A DNA stretch of 10,924 nt from an uncultured Eubacteriales bacterium (lineage in GTDB: Bacteria > Bacillota_A > Clostridia > Christensenellales > Aristaeellaceae), in contig CACYNZ010000100.1 in assembly GCA_902775835.1 (NCBI GenBank), forward strand, positions 1 through 10,924. Reading direction: 5' to 3'. A program made the translations under genes and the position numbers. The notes beneath the pieces were generated by a model. The model did not search any database, was not told the DNA's origin, and was given only the letters and a program-made list of their open reading frames with translations. The stretch's first letter is position 1; each line of letters starts with the position of its first letter. This document shows, one piece after another, positions 1 through 7,267 of this stretch.

Positions 1-75
1 GTTCACCGCAATCGTGTCCCTGGTCCAGACCCGGTGACTCAGTCCCCGGTGCTTCGCCGTCGGATGCGTTGTCAT
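1..75 (-). CDS. N-terminus of second carbohydrate ABC permease (partial)
   Basis: Only the first 25 codons are inside the window; the gene continues past base 1. It starts at ATG 75-73 on the minus strand, and an AGGAGAG ribosome binding site lies just upstream (about 84-90), 18 bp after the stop of the LplB-type permease. The visible peptide (MTTHPTAKHRGLSHRVW...) is a basic cytoplasmic N-terminus with no membrane segment yet. The identity comes from context: LplB-type permeases are almost always followed by an LplC/YtcP-type partner permease (MalG-like), and the two form the heterodimeric membrane channel of an oligosaccharide importer. The sequence alone would not identify it. Confidence 0.7.
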   Translation of the reverse strand, partial: MTTHPTAKHRGLSHRVWTRDTIAVN

Positions 76-93
76 ATTCCGCTCTCTCCTTTC

Positions 94-1050
94 TCAGTAC
101 AGGGCATAGTCTGGCTGGACACGCTTTACCAGATAATTGGTCAGGTTGATGGTGATGAAGCACAGGACAGACTGGTACAGGCCGACTGCGGCGGAAACGC
201 CGATATTCCCGTCATTGATCAGAAGCTTGAAGACATAGGTGTCAATGATTTCCGTGGCCGGCTGGAGCAGTGCCGAGCTCTTGACCGTCTGATAGAACAG
301 ACCGAAATCTCCGCGGAAGATATTGCCCACTGCCAGCAGCATCAGGATCATCATGGTGGGTACCAGTGACGGAATGGTGATGTAGCGGATGCGCTGCCAT
401 GCGTTGGCGCCGTCGATGGTGGCAGCCTCGAACATTTCCTGGTCCAGTCCCGTAATGGCGGCCAGGTACACCACCGATCCGTAGCCTGTGGATTTCCACA
501 GTTTCAGCATCACAATCACGAAAGGCCAGACGCCCGGTGAGTTATACAGATCGAACGGCTTCGCCCCCAGGCTCATCAGAATATGATTGAACACGCCGCG
601 CTCATAATTGAAGATGTTGTACATGATGGCTCCGGCCACCACCCAGGAGATGAAATACGGAAGAAACATGAAAGTCTGACAGACCTTCTTGAAGCGCCTG
701 CTGAGCAGTTCGTTGAGCAGGATGGCACTGCCCATTTCAAAGATCACACCCAGGACAATGAAGGCCAGGTTGTACAGAATGGTATTCCGGGTTGCCATGC
801 CGAGCTTGCCCGCCACCATCAGAAATCGGAAGTTCTTCAGCCCGTTCCAGGGGGAGTTGTAGATGCCTCCGGCATGCTGATACTTCTTGAACGCAAGCAC
901 AATGCCCGTCATAGGCGTATAGCTGAAGATCAACACATACAGAACGGCCGGCACAAGCATAAGGAAAAGAAGCCAGTGCTTTCTCAGATTCCGGATAAAT
1001 GACGGCCTTCTGCGCAGCGTCACCCCGGCAGCCATTGCATCTCTTTTCAT
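94..1050 (-). CDS. Carbohydrate ABC transporter permease, LplB type
   Basis: A 318-residue integral membrane subunit of a CUT1-type sugar importer. It forms half of the channel with the permease that follows at 75. The N-terminus is basic, and a first membrane segment lies at about residues 26-46 (LLFLMLVPAVLYVLIF). The EAA loop that docks the ATPase is clear at about 195-229 (EAATIDGANAWQRIRYITIP), and the C-terminus ends VQPDYALY as in the LplB family. I chose ATG 1050 because AGAAGGAGG (1062-1070) lies 10-11 bases upstream. A start at 1101 would place the -10 box (1092-1097) inside the gene. No substrate-binding protein or ATPase is in the window; the binding protein is probably beyond base 1, and the ATPase is often a shared MsmX-type protein elsewhere. 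The substrate cannot be told from sequence; LplB relatives import oligosaccharides, often plant or host glycans. Confidence 0.95.
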   Translation of the reverse strand: MKRDAMAAGVTLRRRPSFIRNLRKHWLLFLMLVPAVLYVLIFSYTPMTGIVLAFKKYQHAGGIYNSPWNGLKNFRFLMVAGKLGMATRNTILYNLAFIVLGVIFEMGSAILLNELLSRRFKKVCQTFMFLPYFISWVVAGAIMYNIFNYERGVFNHILMSLGAKPFDLYNSPGVWPFVIVMLKLWKSTGYGSVVYLAAITGLDQEMFEAATIDGANAWQRIRYITIPSLVPTMMILMLLAVGNIFRGDFGLFYQTVKSSALLQPATEIIDTYVFKLLINDGNIGVSAAVGLYQSVLCFITINLTNYLVKRVQPDYALY

Positions 1051-1091
1051 GCAGTTGACGCCTCCTTCTGTTTCATTTGTTTTCTGGCCTG

Positions 1092-1120
1092 AGTATAACA
1101 TCCGCCAAATTCCATGAGAA
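1092..1120 (-). promoter_or_regulatory. Promoter of the permease operon
   Basis: On the minus strand, TTCTCA (1115-1120) and TATACT (1092-1097) are separated by 17 bp. The -10 is preceded by TGT, giving an extended -10 (TGn-TATACT). Transcription would start near 1085, leaving a leader of about 35 bases before ATG 1050. The -35 matches the consensus at 4 of 6 positions, as expected for a promoter that needs an activator such as the divergent response regulator. Confidence 0.6.
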
Positions 1121-1196
1121 AGAAGAAAAACACAAGAATTCGGTCATTTTTTTACTGTTTTTTCCATCTTTTCTGTTTTCTTCGGGATTTTTCCGG

Positions 1197-1207
1197 TATA
1201 GTATAGT
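1197..1207 (+). promoter_or_regulatory. Candidate -10 region for the two-component operon
   Basis: TATAGTATAGT holds two overlapping TATAGT boxes (1197-1202 and 1202-1207), placed 27-37 bases ahead of the regulator's start. No good -35 sits at the right distance, only T-rich sequence. The promoter is therefore weak, activator-dependent, or supported by the very AT-rich tract at 1141-1196. The 1051-1233 gap holds this and the divergent permease promoter and no gene. Confidence 0.4.
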
Positions 1208-1233
1208 CACAAAGAAGAAGGCAGGTGTCATCT

Positions 1234-2028
1234 GTGCGATTGCTTTTCTGCGAGGACGAATATCTGACCCGCCTCGGGGTCGTTCAGACACTGAAATGGG
1301 CTGACATGGGCATTGATGAACTGGATACAGCCCGAAACGGACAGGAGGGCATGGAAAAGCTGGCCCTGCTTCCCGACATCCTGCTCACGGACATCCGCAT
1401 GCCGTTCATCTCAGGACTCGAAATCGCTGAAGCCCTGAAAAAGCAGAATCCGGACAGCGAAGTCATCATCATGAGCAGCTATTCCGACAAGGAATACCTG
1501 AAAAAAGCCATTGCCCTTTCCACTGTCGCCTATGTGGAAAAGCCTCTGAATCTCGCCGAGCTTGAGCAGTCCATCAGGGACGCCGTTTCTCGGCGCCGCG
1601 ACCGCATGCGTTTCCGGGAGCTTGAGCAGGCCAGCGAGCCCCCGGAAACGTTTACCTGCATGCCGGATCCGAATACGCCCGGTTTTTCCCATGCATCGCG
1701 CATGGTACTCCAGGAGATTGCAGAGCACTATTCCGACGTGGACCTGTCCGTGGATTCGCTGGCTGAGCGGGTGCACCTGAGCCCTGTATATCTCGGAAGC
1801 ACGTTCAAGGAAGAAACCGGCTGGAATATCCGCCCGCTGATCAGTGCCGTCCGCATTGAGGCCGCCTGTCGTCTGCTGAGAGAAACCAATCTGCCCATCA
1901 CCAGAATCGCAAAGCAGACCGGATTCAACAGTGCCAACTATTTCACCAGACAGTTCCGGCTGAGCCAGGGAATCACACCCAATGAATTCCGGGAAAAGCT
2001 CGCAGCCCGTAAGGAGGACGAAGTATGA
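1234..2028 (+). CDS. AraC-type two-component response regulator, YesN family
   Basis: A 264-residue cytoplasmic transcription factor. The N-terminal receiver domain (about 1-120) has the acidic pair Glu7/Asp8, phospho-acceptor Asp53 in LLTDIRMP, and Lys103 in YVEKPL. A short linker leads to an AraC-type double helix-turn-helix (about 163-258) ending with the family signature (ITRIAKQTGFNSANYFTRQFR). Phosphorylation by the kinase encoded immediately downstream should switch on DNA binding. I favour GTG 1234 because the protein then begins VRLLFCEDE, as in relatives, with AGGTG (1223-1227) six bases upstream; GTG 1225, in the same frame, is possible. The stop overlaps the kinase start by 4 bp (ATGA), so the two are translationally coupled. 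It is divergent from the sugar permeases, which are its most likely target. It is short compared with many YesN proteins of about 500 residues, because the long middle region is absent. Confidence 0.95.
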   Translation: MRLLFCEDEYLTRLGVVQTLKWADMGIDELDTARNGQEGMEKLALLPDILLTDIRMPFISGLEIAEALKKQNPDSEVIIMSSYSDKEYLKKAIALSTVAYVEKPLNLAELEQSIRDAVSRRRDRMRFRELEQASEPPETFTCMPDPNTPGFSHASRMVLQEIAEHYSDVDLSVDSLAERVHLSPVYLGSTFKEETGWNIRPLISAVRIEAACRLLRETNLPITRIAKQTGFNSANYFTRQFRLSQGITPNEFREKLAARKEDEV

Positions 2029-3800
2029 TCCGACGTATTCTGCGCCGCTTTCTCGACAGTTCCCTGCGCACCAAGTATCTGGCTGCCATTCTGCTTCTGG
2101 TCGGAGCCATGTTCCTGGGCAGCAGCTATCTCATTTCCCGGAACCTGCAGTCGGCCTCCGACACGTTGTTCCGGGATGCCCAGAGCGACATGACTGACAT
2201 TTACCGCGAAATCAACCGGTTTGAAAAACGCATGGTTCACCTGAGCACCATCATGCAGAACAGTGAAGTGGCCCTGAACCTGCTCAGCAGCATCCCTGAT
2301 CTGGACCTTCAGTCCTTCGAACCGGTACGGCAGAAAATCAATCCCATACTTTATTCCATGCTTGACGGTTCCGGAGACTATGACTGCAGGCTGTACATTC
2401 CCGCCTCCAACGATTTCATGGATTCCACGTACCGGGTCCTGCTTCTGCCGGATCCGGAGAAAGAGCCCTGGGTCCAAAACGTCATGAGCGGCTGGGGATG
2501 GCGCCAGTTCTACTCCCCGCGTGAGCTCGGCGCAGACGCGCCAGCGTTCCTTGCCCCTATCCGGGACCCGGACCATGTGCAGAATCTGATCGGCCTTCTG
2601 CGTATTGACATGGCACCTTCCGCACTGCAGCACATGATTACCCCTGTCCGCTCTTCAGGCTTTGTCTCCTGCTATCTGGAGTCCCCGGAAGGCGATATCA
2701 TTACTTCCGGCGGTTTTCCGCTCACAGACCCGGATTATCTTGACGCGCTCACACCCGCTGAGCGCACCGGATTCCAGGCATCCATGCTCCACACCATGGA
2801 CATGCAGGACAAGACCGTGCTCTATCAGCAGCTTTCCACATCCGGCTGGATGCTGGCCATGGTGTTTCACCGCGATATCCTGACACGTCAGCTGCTTGGA
2901 AACCAGCTGAGCAGCATTCTCGTCGGTCTGTTCCTGATTCTAGCCGGATTTCTGTGCGCGCTTCCGATTCTCTGGCATGCGGTCAAGCGCATCCAGCGCT
3001 TTCACAGCTATGTAAAGCAGTACAACGAATCCAATCTCAGCGAGATTCCGCCCCGTCTGGAACCTCTGGCGCACGATGAAATCGGCGCGCTCATCGATGC
3101 CCATAACGCCATGCTCGACCACATCCAGCTGCTGATGCGTGAGAAAAGCCGACAGGAAGAGGAGCTCAGGCGTCTGGAAATCTTTGCCCTGCAGGCGCAG
3201 ATCAAGCCGCATTTTCTCTATAACACACTGGAAGCCATCGGCTGGATGTCCAGACTGCACATGCCAGAAAAGGTGGACAGCACCATCCAGAGCCTGACCG
3301 CTTTCTACAGACTCTGCCTGAGCAGCGGAAAGGACATCCTGACCGTGGAAAAGGAACTGGATATCATCCGGAACTACTTTGCCGTCGCATGCATGCGCTA
3401 TGAGGGCCAGTATACCCTGGATATCCAAGTGGAAGATGAAGCACTGGGCATGACCCTGCCCAAACTGACGCTCCAGCCTCTGGTCGAGAACGCGCTCATG
3501 CACGGTCTCCTGGAATCCGGTCAGCCAAACGGCATCATCCGTCTGTTCACACGTAAAAATGCTGGCGGAGAGATCGAATTATGCATCGCCGACAGCGGTG
3601 CGCATTTCTCCCAGCAGGCATGGAAGCGCATTCTCCTTAATCCCGAATCCTACGGAAGCGACGGCTACGGCCTCAAAAATGTGGAAAGGCGGCTGTGCCT
3701 GTACTATGGACAGCCGAAGGTCATGCACCTGGATCTGAGCGATCCGCAGTGGAGCGTGGTCGTCATTCCTCTGTCCCATGCAAGGCAGGCGGACGAATAA
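2025..3800 (+). CDS. Sensor histidine kinase, YesM/LytS type
   Basis: A 591-residue membrane kinase. A basic N-terminus precedes membrane segment 1 (about 18-37). An extracytoplasmic sensor region of about 250 residues follows (38-293), then membrane segment 2 (about 296-317) and a HAMP-like linker (to about 370). The His_kinase domain carries the phosphorylated His396 in QIKPHFLYNTLEAI. The ATPase domain shows the N box (Asn489 in LQPLVENALMHG), Asp523/Gly525 (IADSG) and the glycine lid GYGLKN (547-552). This arrangement is standard for the YesM family. The ribosome binding site AAGGAGG (2011-2017) lies inside the regulator gene, and the start overlaps its stop by 4 bp. The sensor region contains no named motif I can recognise, so the signal is unknown; the divergent importer suggests a sugar or its binding protein. 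Confidence 0.97.
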   Translation: MIRRILRRFLDSSLRTKYLAAILLLVGAMFLGSSYLISRNLQSASDTLFRDAQSDMTDIYREINRFEKRMVHLSTIMQNSEVALNLLSSIPDLDLQSFEPVRQKINPILYSMLDGSGDYDCRLYIPASNDFMDSTYRVLLLPDPEKEPWVQNVMSGWGWRQFYSPRELGADAPAFLAPIRDPDHVQNLIGLLRIDMAPSALQHMITPVRSSGFVSCYLESPEGDIITSGGFPLTDPDYLDALTPAERTGFQASMLHTMDMQDKTVLYQQLSTSGWMLAMVFHRDILTRQLLGNQLSSILVGLFLILAGFLCALPILWHAVKRIQRFHSYVKQYNESNLSEIPPRLEPLAHDEIGALIDAHNAMLDHIQLLMREKSRQEEELRRLEIFALQAQIKPHFLYNTLEAIGWMSRLHMPEKVDSTIQSLTAFYRLCLSSGKDILTVEKELDIIRNYFAVACMRYEGQYTLDIQVEDEALGMTLPKLTLQPLVENALMHGLLESGQPNGIIRLFTRKNAGGEIELCIADSGAHFSQQAWKRILLNPESYGSDGYGLKNVERRLCLYYGQPKVMHLDLSDPQWSVVVIPLSHARQADE

Positions 3801-3845
3801 CATGAGGGCTGATGCAGGATCTGCATCAGCCCTCATGGCATTTTA
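3801..3845. terminator. Bidirectional intrinsic terminator
   Basis: A perfect 17-bp inverted repeat, CATGAGGGCTGATGCAG (3801-3817) and its complement (3821-3837), has a 3-base loop. It begins immediately after the kinase stop and ends 5 bases before the esterase stop on the other strand. On the plus strand it is followed by TTTTATTT (3841-3848), part of which is the end of the esterase gene. The T run is weaker on the minus side. It separates two convergent genes. Confidence 0.9.
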
Positions 3846-5456
3846 TTTGGTCTGTGGACCGAAGGACGGCGTGCTTTCCTTCTTTTTCTTCATGAACGCG
3901 GGCAGCACACGCTCCCCGGGCATGGCTTCAAGAAAATCGGCGTCATGGTCCACTCGTGCTTCGCTTTCCGGTCCGTAGATCATGGTGGGGGCGGCGTTCG
4001 CCGTCACCTGCGGCCATTCCGGATGGCCCGGGAAATTCGGATCGCCTTTTCCCGCAAACGAAGCCCACGCACCGGACATAAGGTCCTGAAGCGTCTCGGT
4101 TACCCCTGGAATAAAGGACGGTTCAAGGTATTCCGCATTATGGAACACATACGGAATCTCCGAGTTATGCCAGGCCAGCGTTCCATCATTGAACGGGGAC
4201 TCCAAGTCAAACAGATACAGGAAAGTGGCTTTTCCGCCTTCCGCTGCCCGCTGCCGGGCAAGACGCACCGTGGCCTTGCGCACGAACACGTCGGCAAACA
4301 GCGCGTCTGCAGGATTTCTCCCGGGATAGGCATGATCAAAGGCGGCCGCAATGCGCTCAGCCTTTTCTCCGTATTTCTCCTTCAGATGACAGGCGGTTTC
4401 TTCCCGGGTCCATGTATTCTTCATGCCGTTTCCGGCAGGAGAGTCAAAGTTGCTGGTAAACTCGGCAAACACGGTGCCCATCATGACCGGGATATTCAGC
4501 GTCTCCTTTCGGAATCCCACTTCAAACGGATATCCGGCATAATAGCTTCCATCCGGAACCGGACCCCACATGAAGCGTTCTCCGGTCTCCTCCTGAACCT
4601 TTTCCGATGCTCTGGCAGCAGCTGCGGCAAGCTGGAAATACGGCATTTCTTCCAGCTCTGCAATCCGGTCTGCGTCAAGTCCGAGCTCCTCAAACAGCAG
4701 CTGCGCGACGCGCCGGTTCTTCCGTCTCACATTTTCCGCCCTGCCCGGATCCATCACGCCGCTCTGAATCACAGCCCGCTGATACAGCCCATCAGCAGAC
4801 GCCATCTGAAGCAGCGTGGTCACCTTTCCACCGCCGCCTGACTGACCGAATACTGTCACATTCTCCGGATCACCGCCGAAAGCCCTGATGTTGGTTTTTA
4901 CCCATCTCAGGGCTTCCACGATATCCGCCATGCCCACATTGCCGGAGTGTGCATAGGCTTCCCCATACTCAGACAGATCGAGATGGCCCAGCACGTTCAG
5001 CCTGTGGTTCAGCGTGACCACCACCACGTCCTGCGCCTTGGAAAGCTCCTCGCCGTCATAGGCATAATGCTCAATTCCCGATCCGGAAGCATACCCGCCG
5101 CCGTGCAGCCATACCATGACCGGCCGGCACGCGTCCTGATCCAGGTGCTGGGTCCATACATTTAGGTACTGGCAGTCTTCATGCTGAGGATAGAACACAT
5201 GCGGAACCGTGAACTGATCATGCGGAACAGGCGTCGTGATCTCCGGACACACAAACCCATAGATAATGGCATCCCGGATTCCTTCCCAGGGCTGCGCCGG
5301 TTCAGGCATATGAAACCGCCGTGCACTGGCATAGCGTATACCGCGGAAAATGTACCCGTCCTCTGTGCGCACACCACGGAGCTTTCCCAGGGGTGTCTCT
5401 GCCACAGGCTCGAAATGATTGCATATCACCTGCTGATGAAGCTTTTTGATAAACAT
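3843..5456 (-). CDS. Type-B carboxylesterase
   Basis: A 537-residue alpha/beta-hydrolase of the carboxylesterase/cholinesterase/para-nitrobenzyl esterase family, which splits carboxylic esters. The length is typical. Visible features are the oxyanion loop HGGG (118-121), nucleophile Ser206 in FGQSGGGG, acid Glu332 in VFAEFTS, and His430 in AWHNSEIPYVF, so the triad is complete. The nucleophile motif is GQSGG where many relatives have GESAGG. There is no signal peptide, so it acts in the cytoplasm. The start at ATG 5456 follows AAGGAGGT (5461-5468) at ideal spacing; the upstream in-frame ATG at 5492 lacks such a site. It is a single gene with its own promoter, convergent with the kinase. The natural substrate is unknown; removing acyl groups from an imported glycan or plant compound is only a guess from position. 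Confidence 0.94.
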   Translation of the reverse strand: MFIKKLHQQVICNHFEPVAETPLGKLRGVRTEDGYIFRGIRYASARRFHMPEPAQPWEGIRDAIIYGFVCPEITTPVPHDQFTVPHVFYPQHEDCQYLNVWTQHLDQDACRPVMVWLHGGGYASGSGIEHYAYDGEELSKAQDVVVVTLNHRLNVLGHLDLSEYGEAYAHSGNVGMADIVEALRWVKTNIRAFGGDPENVTVFGQSGGGGKVTTLLQMASADGLYQRAVIQSGVMDPGRAENVRRKNRRVAQLLFEELGLDADRIAELEEMPYFQLAAAAARASEKVQEETGERFMWGPVPDGSYYAGYPFEVGFRKETLNIPVMMGTVFAEFTSNFDSPAGNGMKNTWTREETACHLKEKYGEKAERIAAAFDHAYPGRNPADALFADVFVRKATVRLARQRAAEGGKATFLYLFDLESPFNDGTLAWHNSEIPYVFHNAEYLEPSFIPGVTETLQDLMSGAWASFAGKGDPNFPGHPEWPQVTANAAPTMIYGPESEARVDHDADFLEAMPGERVLPAFMKKKKESTPSFGPQTK

Positions 5457-5511
5457 AGGAACCTCCTTATATACTATTCTGCATTTTTCCACGTAAGGCT
5501 TCTTTGCTTCG

Positions 5512-5540
5512 ATTCTATCATATCTGTTCAGATTGAACAG
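5512..5540 (-). promoter_or_regulatory. Esterase promoter with inverted-repeat operator candidate
   Basis: On the minus strand an extended -10 (TGA-TAGAAT, -10 at 5512-5517) lies 17 bp from a weak -35, CTGTTC (5535-5540). A perfect 7-bp inverted repeat with a 3-base spacer, CTGTTCA-GAT-TGAACAG (5524-5540), covers the -35 and most of the spacer. A dimeric repressor bound there would block RNA polymerase. The arms run opposite to the Gram-positive LexA box, so this is not an SOS site. Confidence 0.5.
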
Positions 5541-5634
5541 AGAAATAATTCAGGATTTCCGAGAAAAACTAAGGATCTTGCGCCACAGGTGCACACTCTG
5601 TTTCCCCTTCTTCTGCGCGCTCACCTCCGCCTTG

Positions 5635-5671
5635 GAAAAAAGAAAGCAGTCCGGGCATCCGCTGCCCGAAC
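5635..5671 (-). terminator. Intrinsic terminator of the Msr gene
   Basis: Read on the minus strand, a 9-bp stem (arms 5663-5671 and 5649-5657, one G-T pair, 5-base loop) is followed by a T-rich tract, CTTTCTTTTTTCC (about 5645-5633). It lies 34 bases after the stop of the methionine sulfoxide reductase gene. The remaining sequence to 5510 holds no gene I can support. Confidence 0.75.
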
Positions 5672-5704
5672 CGCTTCCGGATCTGTTCTTTTTTCCGTGA
5701 ATCC

Positions 5705-7078
5705 TCAGTCACCAAACAGGCTGACATAAGCCCCGTATCCCTGCGCTTCCAGTTCATCATAGGGAATGAACCGCAGGGCGGCCGAATTGATACAGTACCG
5801 GAGTCCGCCCGCATCTTTCGGACCGTCCGTGAAGACGTGCCCGAGGTGGGAATCCGCGCCACCCGAACGCACTTCCGTGCGGATCATGCCGTAGGATGCG
5901 TCCACGTGCTCCACCACCGCATCCGCGCTGACCGGCTTTGTGAACGCGGGCCAGCCGCAGCCGGAATCATACTTGTCCATGGACGTGAACAGCGCTTCTC
6001 CGCTTACGACGTCCACATACAGCCCTTTTTCGAAGAACTCGTCGTACTCCCCGGTAAATGCGCGTTCCGTGGCCGCGTTCTGGGTGACCTCATAGGCCAG
6101 GTTGCCGATCCGTTCCCTCAGTTCCTCCGGCGTTTCCCCGGTTTTCTCCGTCTCCCTCTGCTCCTCCAGATGAAACATGTTCTGCGGGATATGACAGTAT
6201 CCGCCCGGATTCTGGTCAAGATATTTCTGATGATAGTCTTCCGCCCTGAAGAAATTGGCGATCGGGGCTACTTCCACCGCCAGCTTCTGACCCGCCAGTG
6301 TCTCCTGGGCGCGATACACTTCCTCGATCTCCGCAAGCTGCGCATCACGGACATAATAGATGCCTGTGCGGTACTGAACGCCGCGGTCATTGCCCTGTTG
6401 ATTGACGGAAAGCGGATCGATGACCATGAAATAGTACTCCAGCAGTTCCCGGAGTGTTATCCGGCGCGCGTCATAGACAATCTTCACTGTTTCCGCGTGT
6501 CCGCTTCCGGCGCATACTTCCCGGTAATCCGGCGCACTGTCAGGACCATTGGCATAGCCGGTTTCCGTGCTGATCACGCCGTCAAACTGATCAAAGAACT
6601 TCTGCACGCCCCAGAAGCAGCCGCCCGCCAGATATATGGTTTCCAGCTGTGTATCCGCTTCAGCTTCCTCACCCATGACCGTCTCGCCTGTCCAGGTATT
6701 GATGCCGCCGAACTCATACACCCGGGTATATCCCATCTCAGCCAGTTTCCCGGCCGCCTGTTTGGAACGATTGCCGCTCCGGCAGTAGACCAGGATGATC
6801 TGTCCAGGATCCGGCAGTTCCGCCGGATGCGTTTTTCCGATGCTTTCGTTGGGAATCAGGACCGCCCCGGAAATATGGCGCTCCATATATTCGTCCTGCC
6901 TGCGCACATCCACGATGATATGCCCGTCATCCCGCTGCATCATCTCTCTGGCCGTTTCCTGATCAATCTGCCTGTATCCTGCTTCCGTCATGCCGCTGCC
7001 ATCCTTTCCGCCGCTCTGGGCTGTGCATCCCGTCAGGAGCAGAAGTCCTGCCAGGAGTATCACTATCATTCGTCGCAT
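5705..7078 (-). CDS. Lipoprotein fusion: rhodanese - MsrA - MsrB
   Basis: A 457-residue exported enzyme that reduces methionine-S-sulfoxide (MsrA) and methionine-R-sulfoxide (MsrB) in oxidised proteins. A lipoprotein signal ([18 protein letters not shown], lipidated Cys18) anchors it outside the membrane. Domains in order: rhodanese (about 35-130, loop Cys99 in YCRSGNRS); MsrA (about 145-300, catalytic Cys154 in GGCFWG, likely resolving Cys295 in NPGGYC, also Cys189); MsrB (about 320-450, resolving Cys374 in SGCGWPAF, catalytic Cys429 in [11 protein letters not shown]). The MsrB part lacks the zinc-binding CxxC pairs and closely resembles the MsrB part of Neisseria PilB, where a thioredoxin-like domain takes the place of the rhodanese. 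I chose ATG 7078 because AAAGGGGG lies 10 bases upstream and it begins the signal peptide. The GTG at 7153 would fall at the predicted transcription start. It is a single-gene unit between its own promoter and terminator. Confidence 0.95.
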   Translation of the reverse strand: MRRMIVILLAGLLLLTGCTAQSGGKDGSGMTEAGYRQIDQETAREMMQRDDGHIIVDVRRQDEYMERHISGAVLIPNESIGKTHPAELPDPGQIILVYCRSGNRSKQAAGKLAEMGYTRVYEFGGINTWTGETVMGEEAEADTQLETIYLAGGCFWGVQKFFDQFDGVISTETGYANGPDSAPDYREVCAGSGHAETVKIVYDARRITLRELLEYYFMVIDPLSVNQQGNDRGVQYRTGIYYVRDAQLAEIEEVYRAQETLAGQKLAVEVAPIANFFRAEDYHQKYLDQNPGGYCHIPQNMFHLEEQRETEKTGETPEELRERIGNLAYEVTQNAATERAFTGEYDEFFEKGLYVDVVSGEALFTSMDKYDSGCGWPAFTKPVSADAVVEHVDASYGMIRTEVRSGGADSHLGHVFTDGPKDAGGLRYCINSAALRFIPYDELEAQGYGAYVSLFGD

Positions 7079-7159
7079 CCCGGATCTGCCCCCTTTCGAC
7101 ACGCATCCATGTCTGTCATGCATTTTCCGGACCCCTGATTTTCCCGCTTTCACGCGCTC

Positions 7160-7188
7160 AGTATAAGGAACCGCTGCGCTTCCGTCAA
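7160..7188 (-). promoter_or_regulatory. Promoter of the Msr lipoprotein gene
   Basis: On the minus strand, TTGACG (7183-7188) and TATACT (7160-7165) are exactly 17 bp apart, each one base from the sigma-A consensus. Transcription would start near 7153, giving a leader of about 75 bases before ATG 7078. This is the strongest promoter in the window, so the gene is probably expressed constitutively. No operator is obvious. Confidence 0.85.
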
Positions 7189-7210
7189 TCAGCGCCGCTT
7201 CATCGCAGAT

Positions 7211-7239
7211 GAAAGAAAAAACGTGTCCGGAAGGACACG
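7211..7239 (-). terminator. Intrinsic terminator after the DUF6320-like gene
   Basis: On the minus strand, CGTGTCC-TTCC-GGACACG (7239-7222) forms a 7-bp GC-rich stem with a stable tetraloop and is followed by TTTTTTCTTTC (7221-7211). It closes the phosphoesterase/acyltransferase/membrane-protein unit and separates it from the Msr promoter. Confidence 0.9.
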
Positions 7240-7267
7240 CTTCAGCCGCTCCACGGCCGGAAACCCG

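Noticed and set aside
3945..4841. Plus-strand 298-codon open frame
   Set aside because: It is antisense to the carboxylesterase, has a low-complexity basic composition, and lies just beyond the terminator of the kinase operon.
5524..5540. LexA (SOS) box upstream of the esterase
   Set aside because: The Gram-positive LexA box has the form GAAC-N4-GTTC. Here the half-sites run the other way (GTTC...GAAC) with a different spacing.
5837..7138. Plus-strand 433-codon open frame
   Set aside because: It is antisense to the rhodanese-MsrA-MsrB gene, whose motifs are unmistakable. It has no ribosome binding site or recognisable domain.
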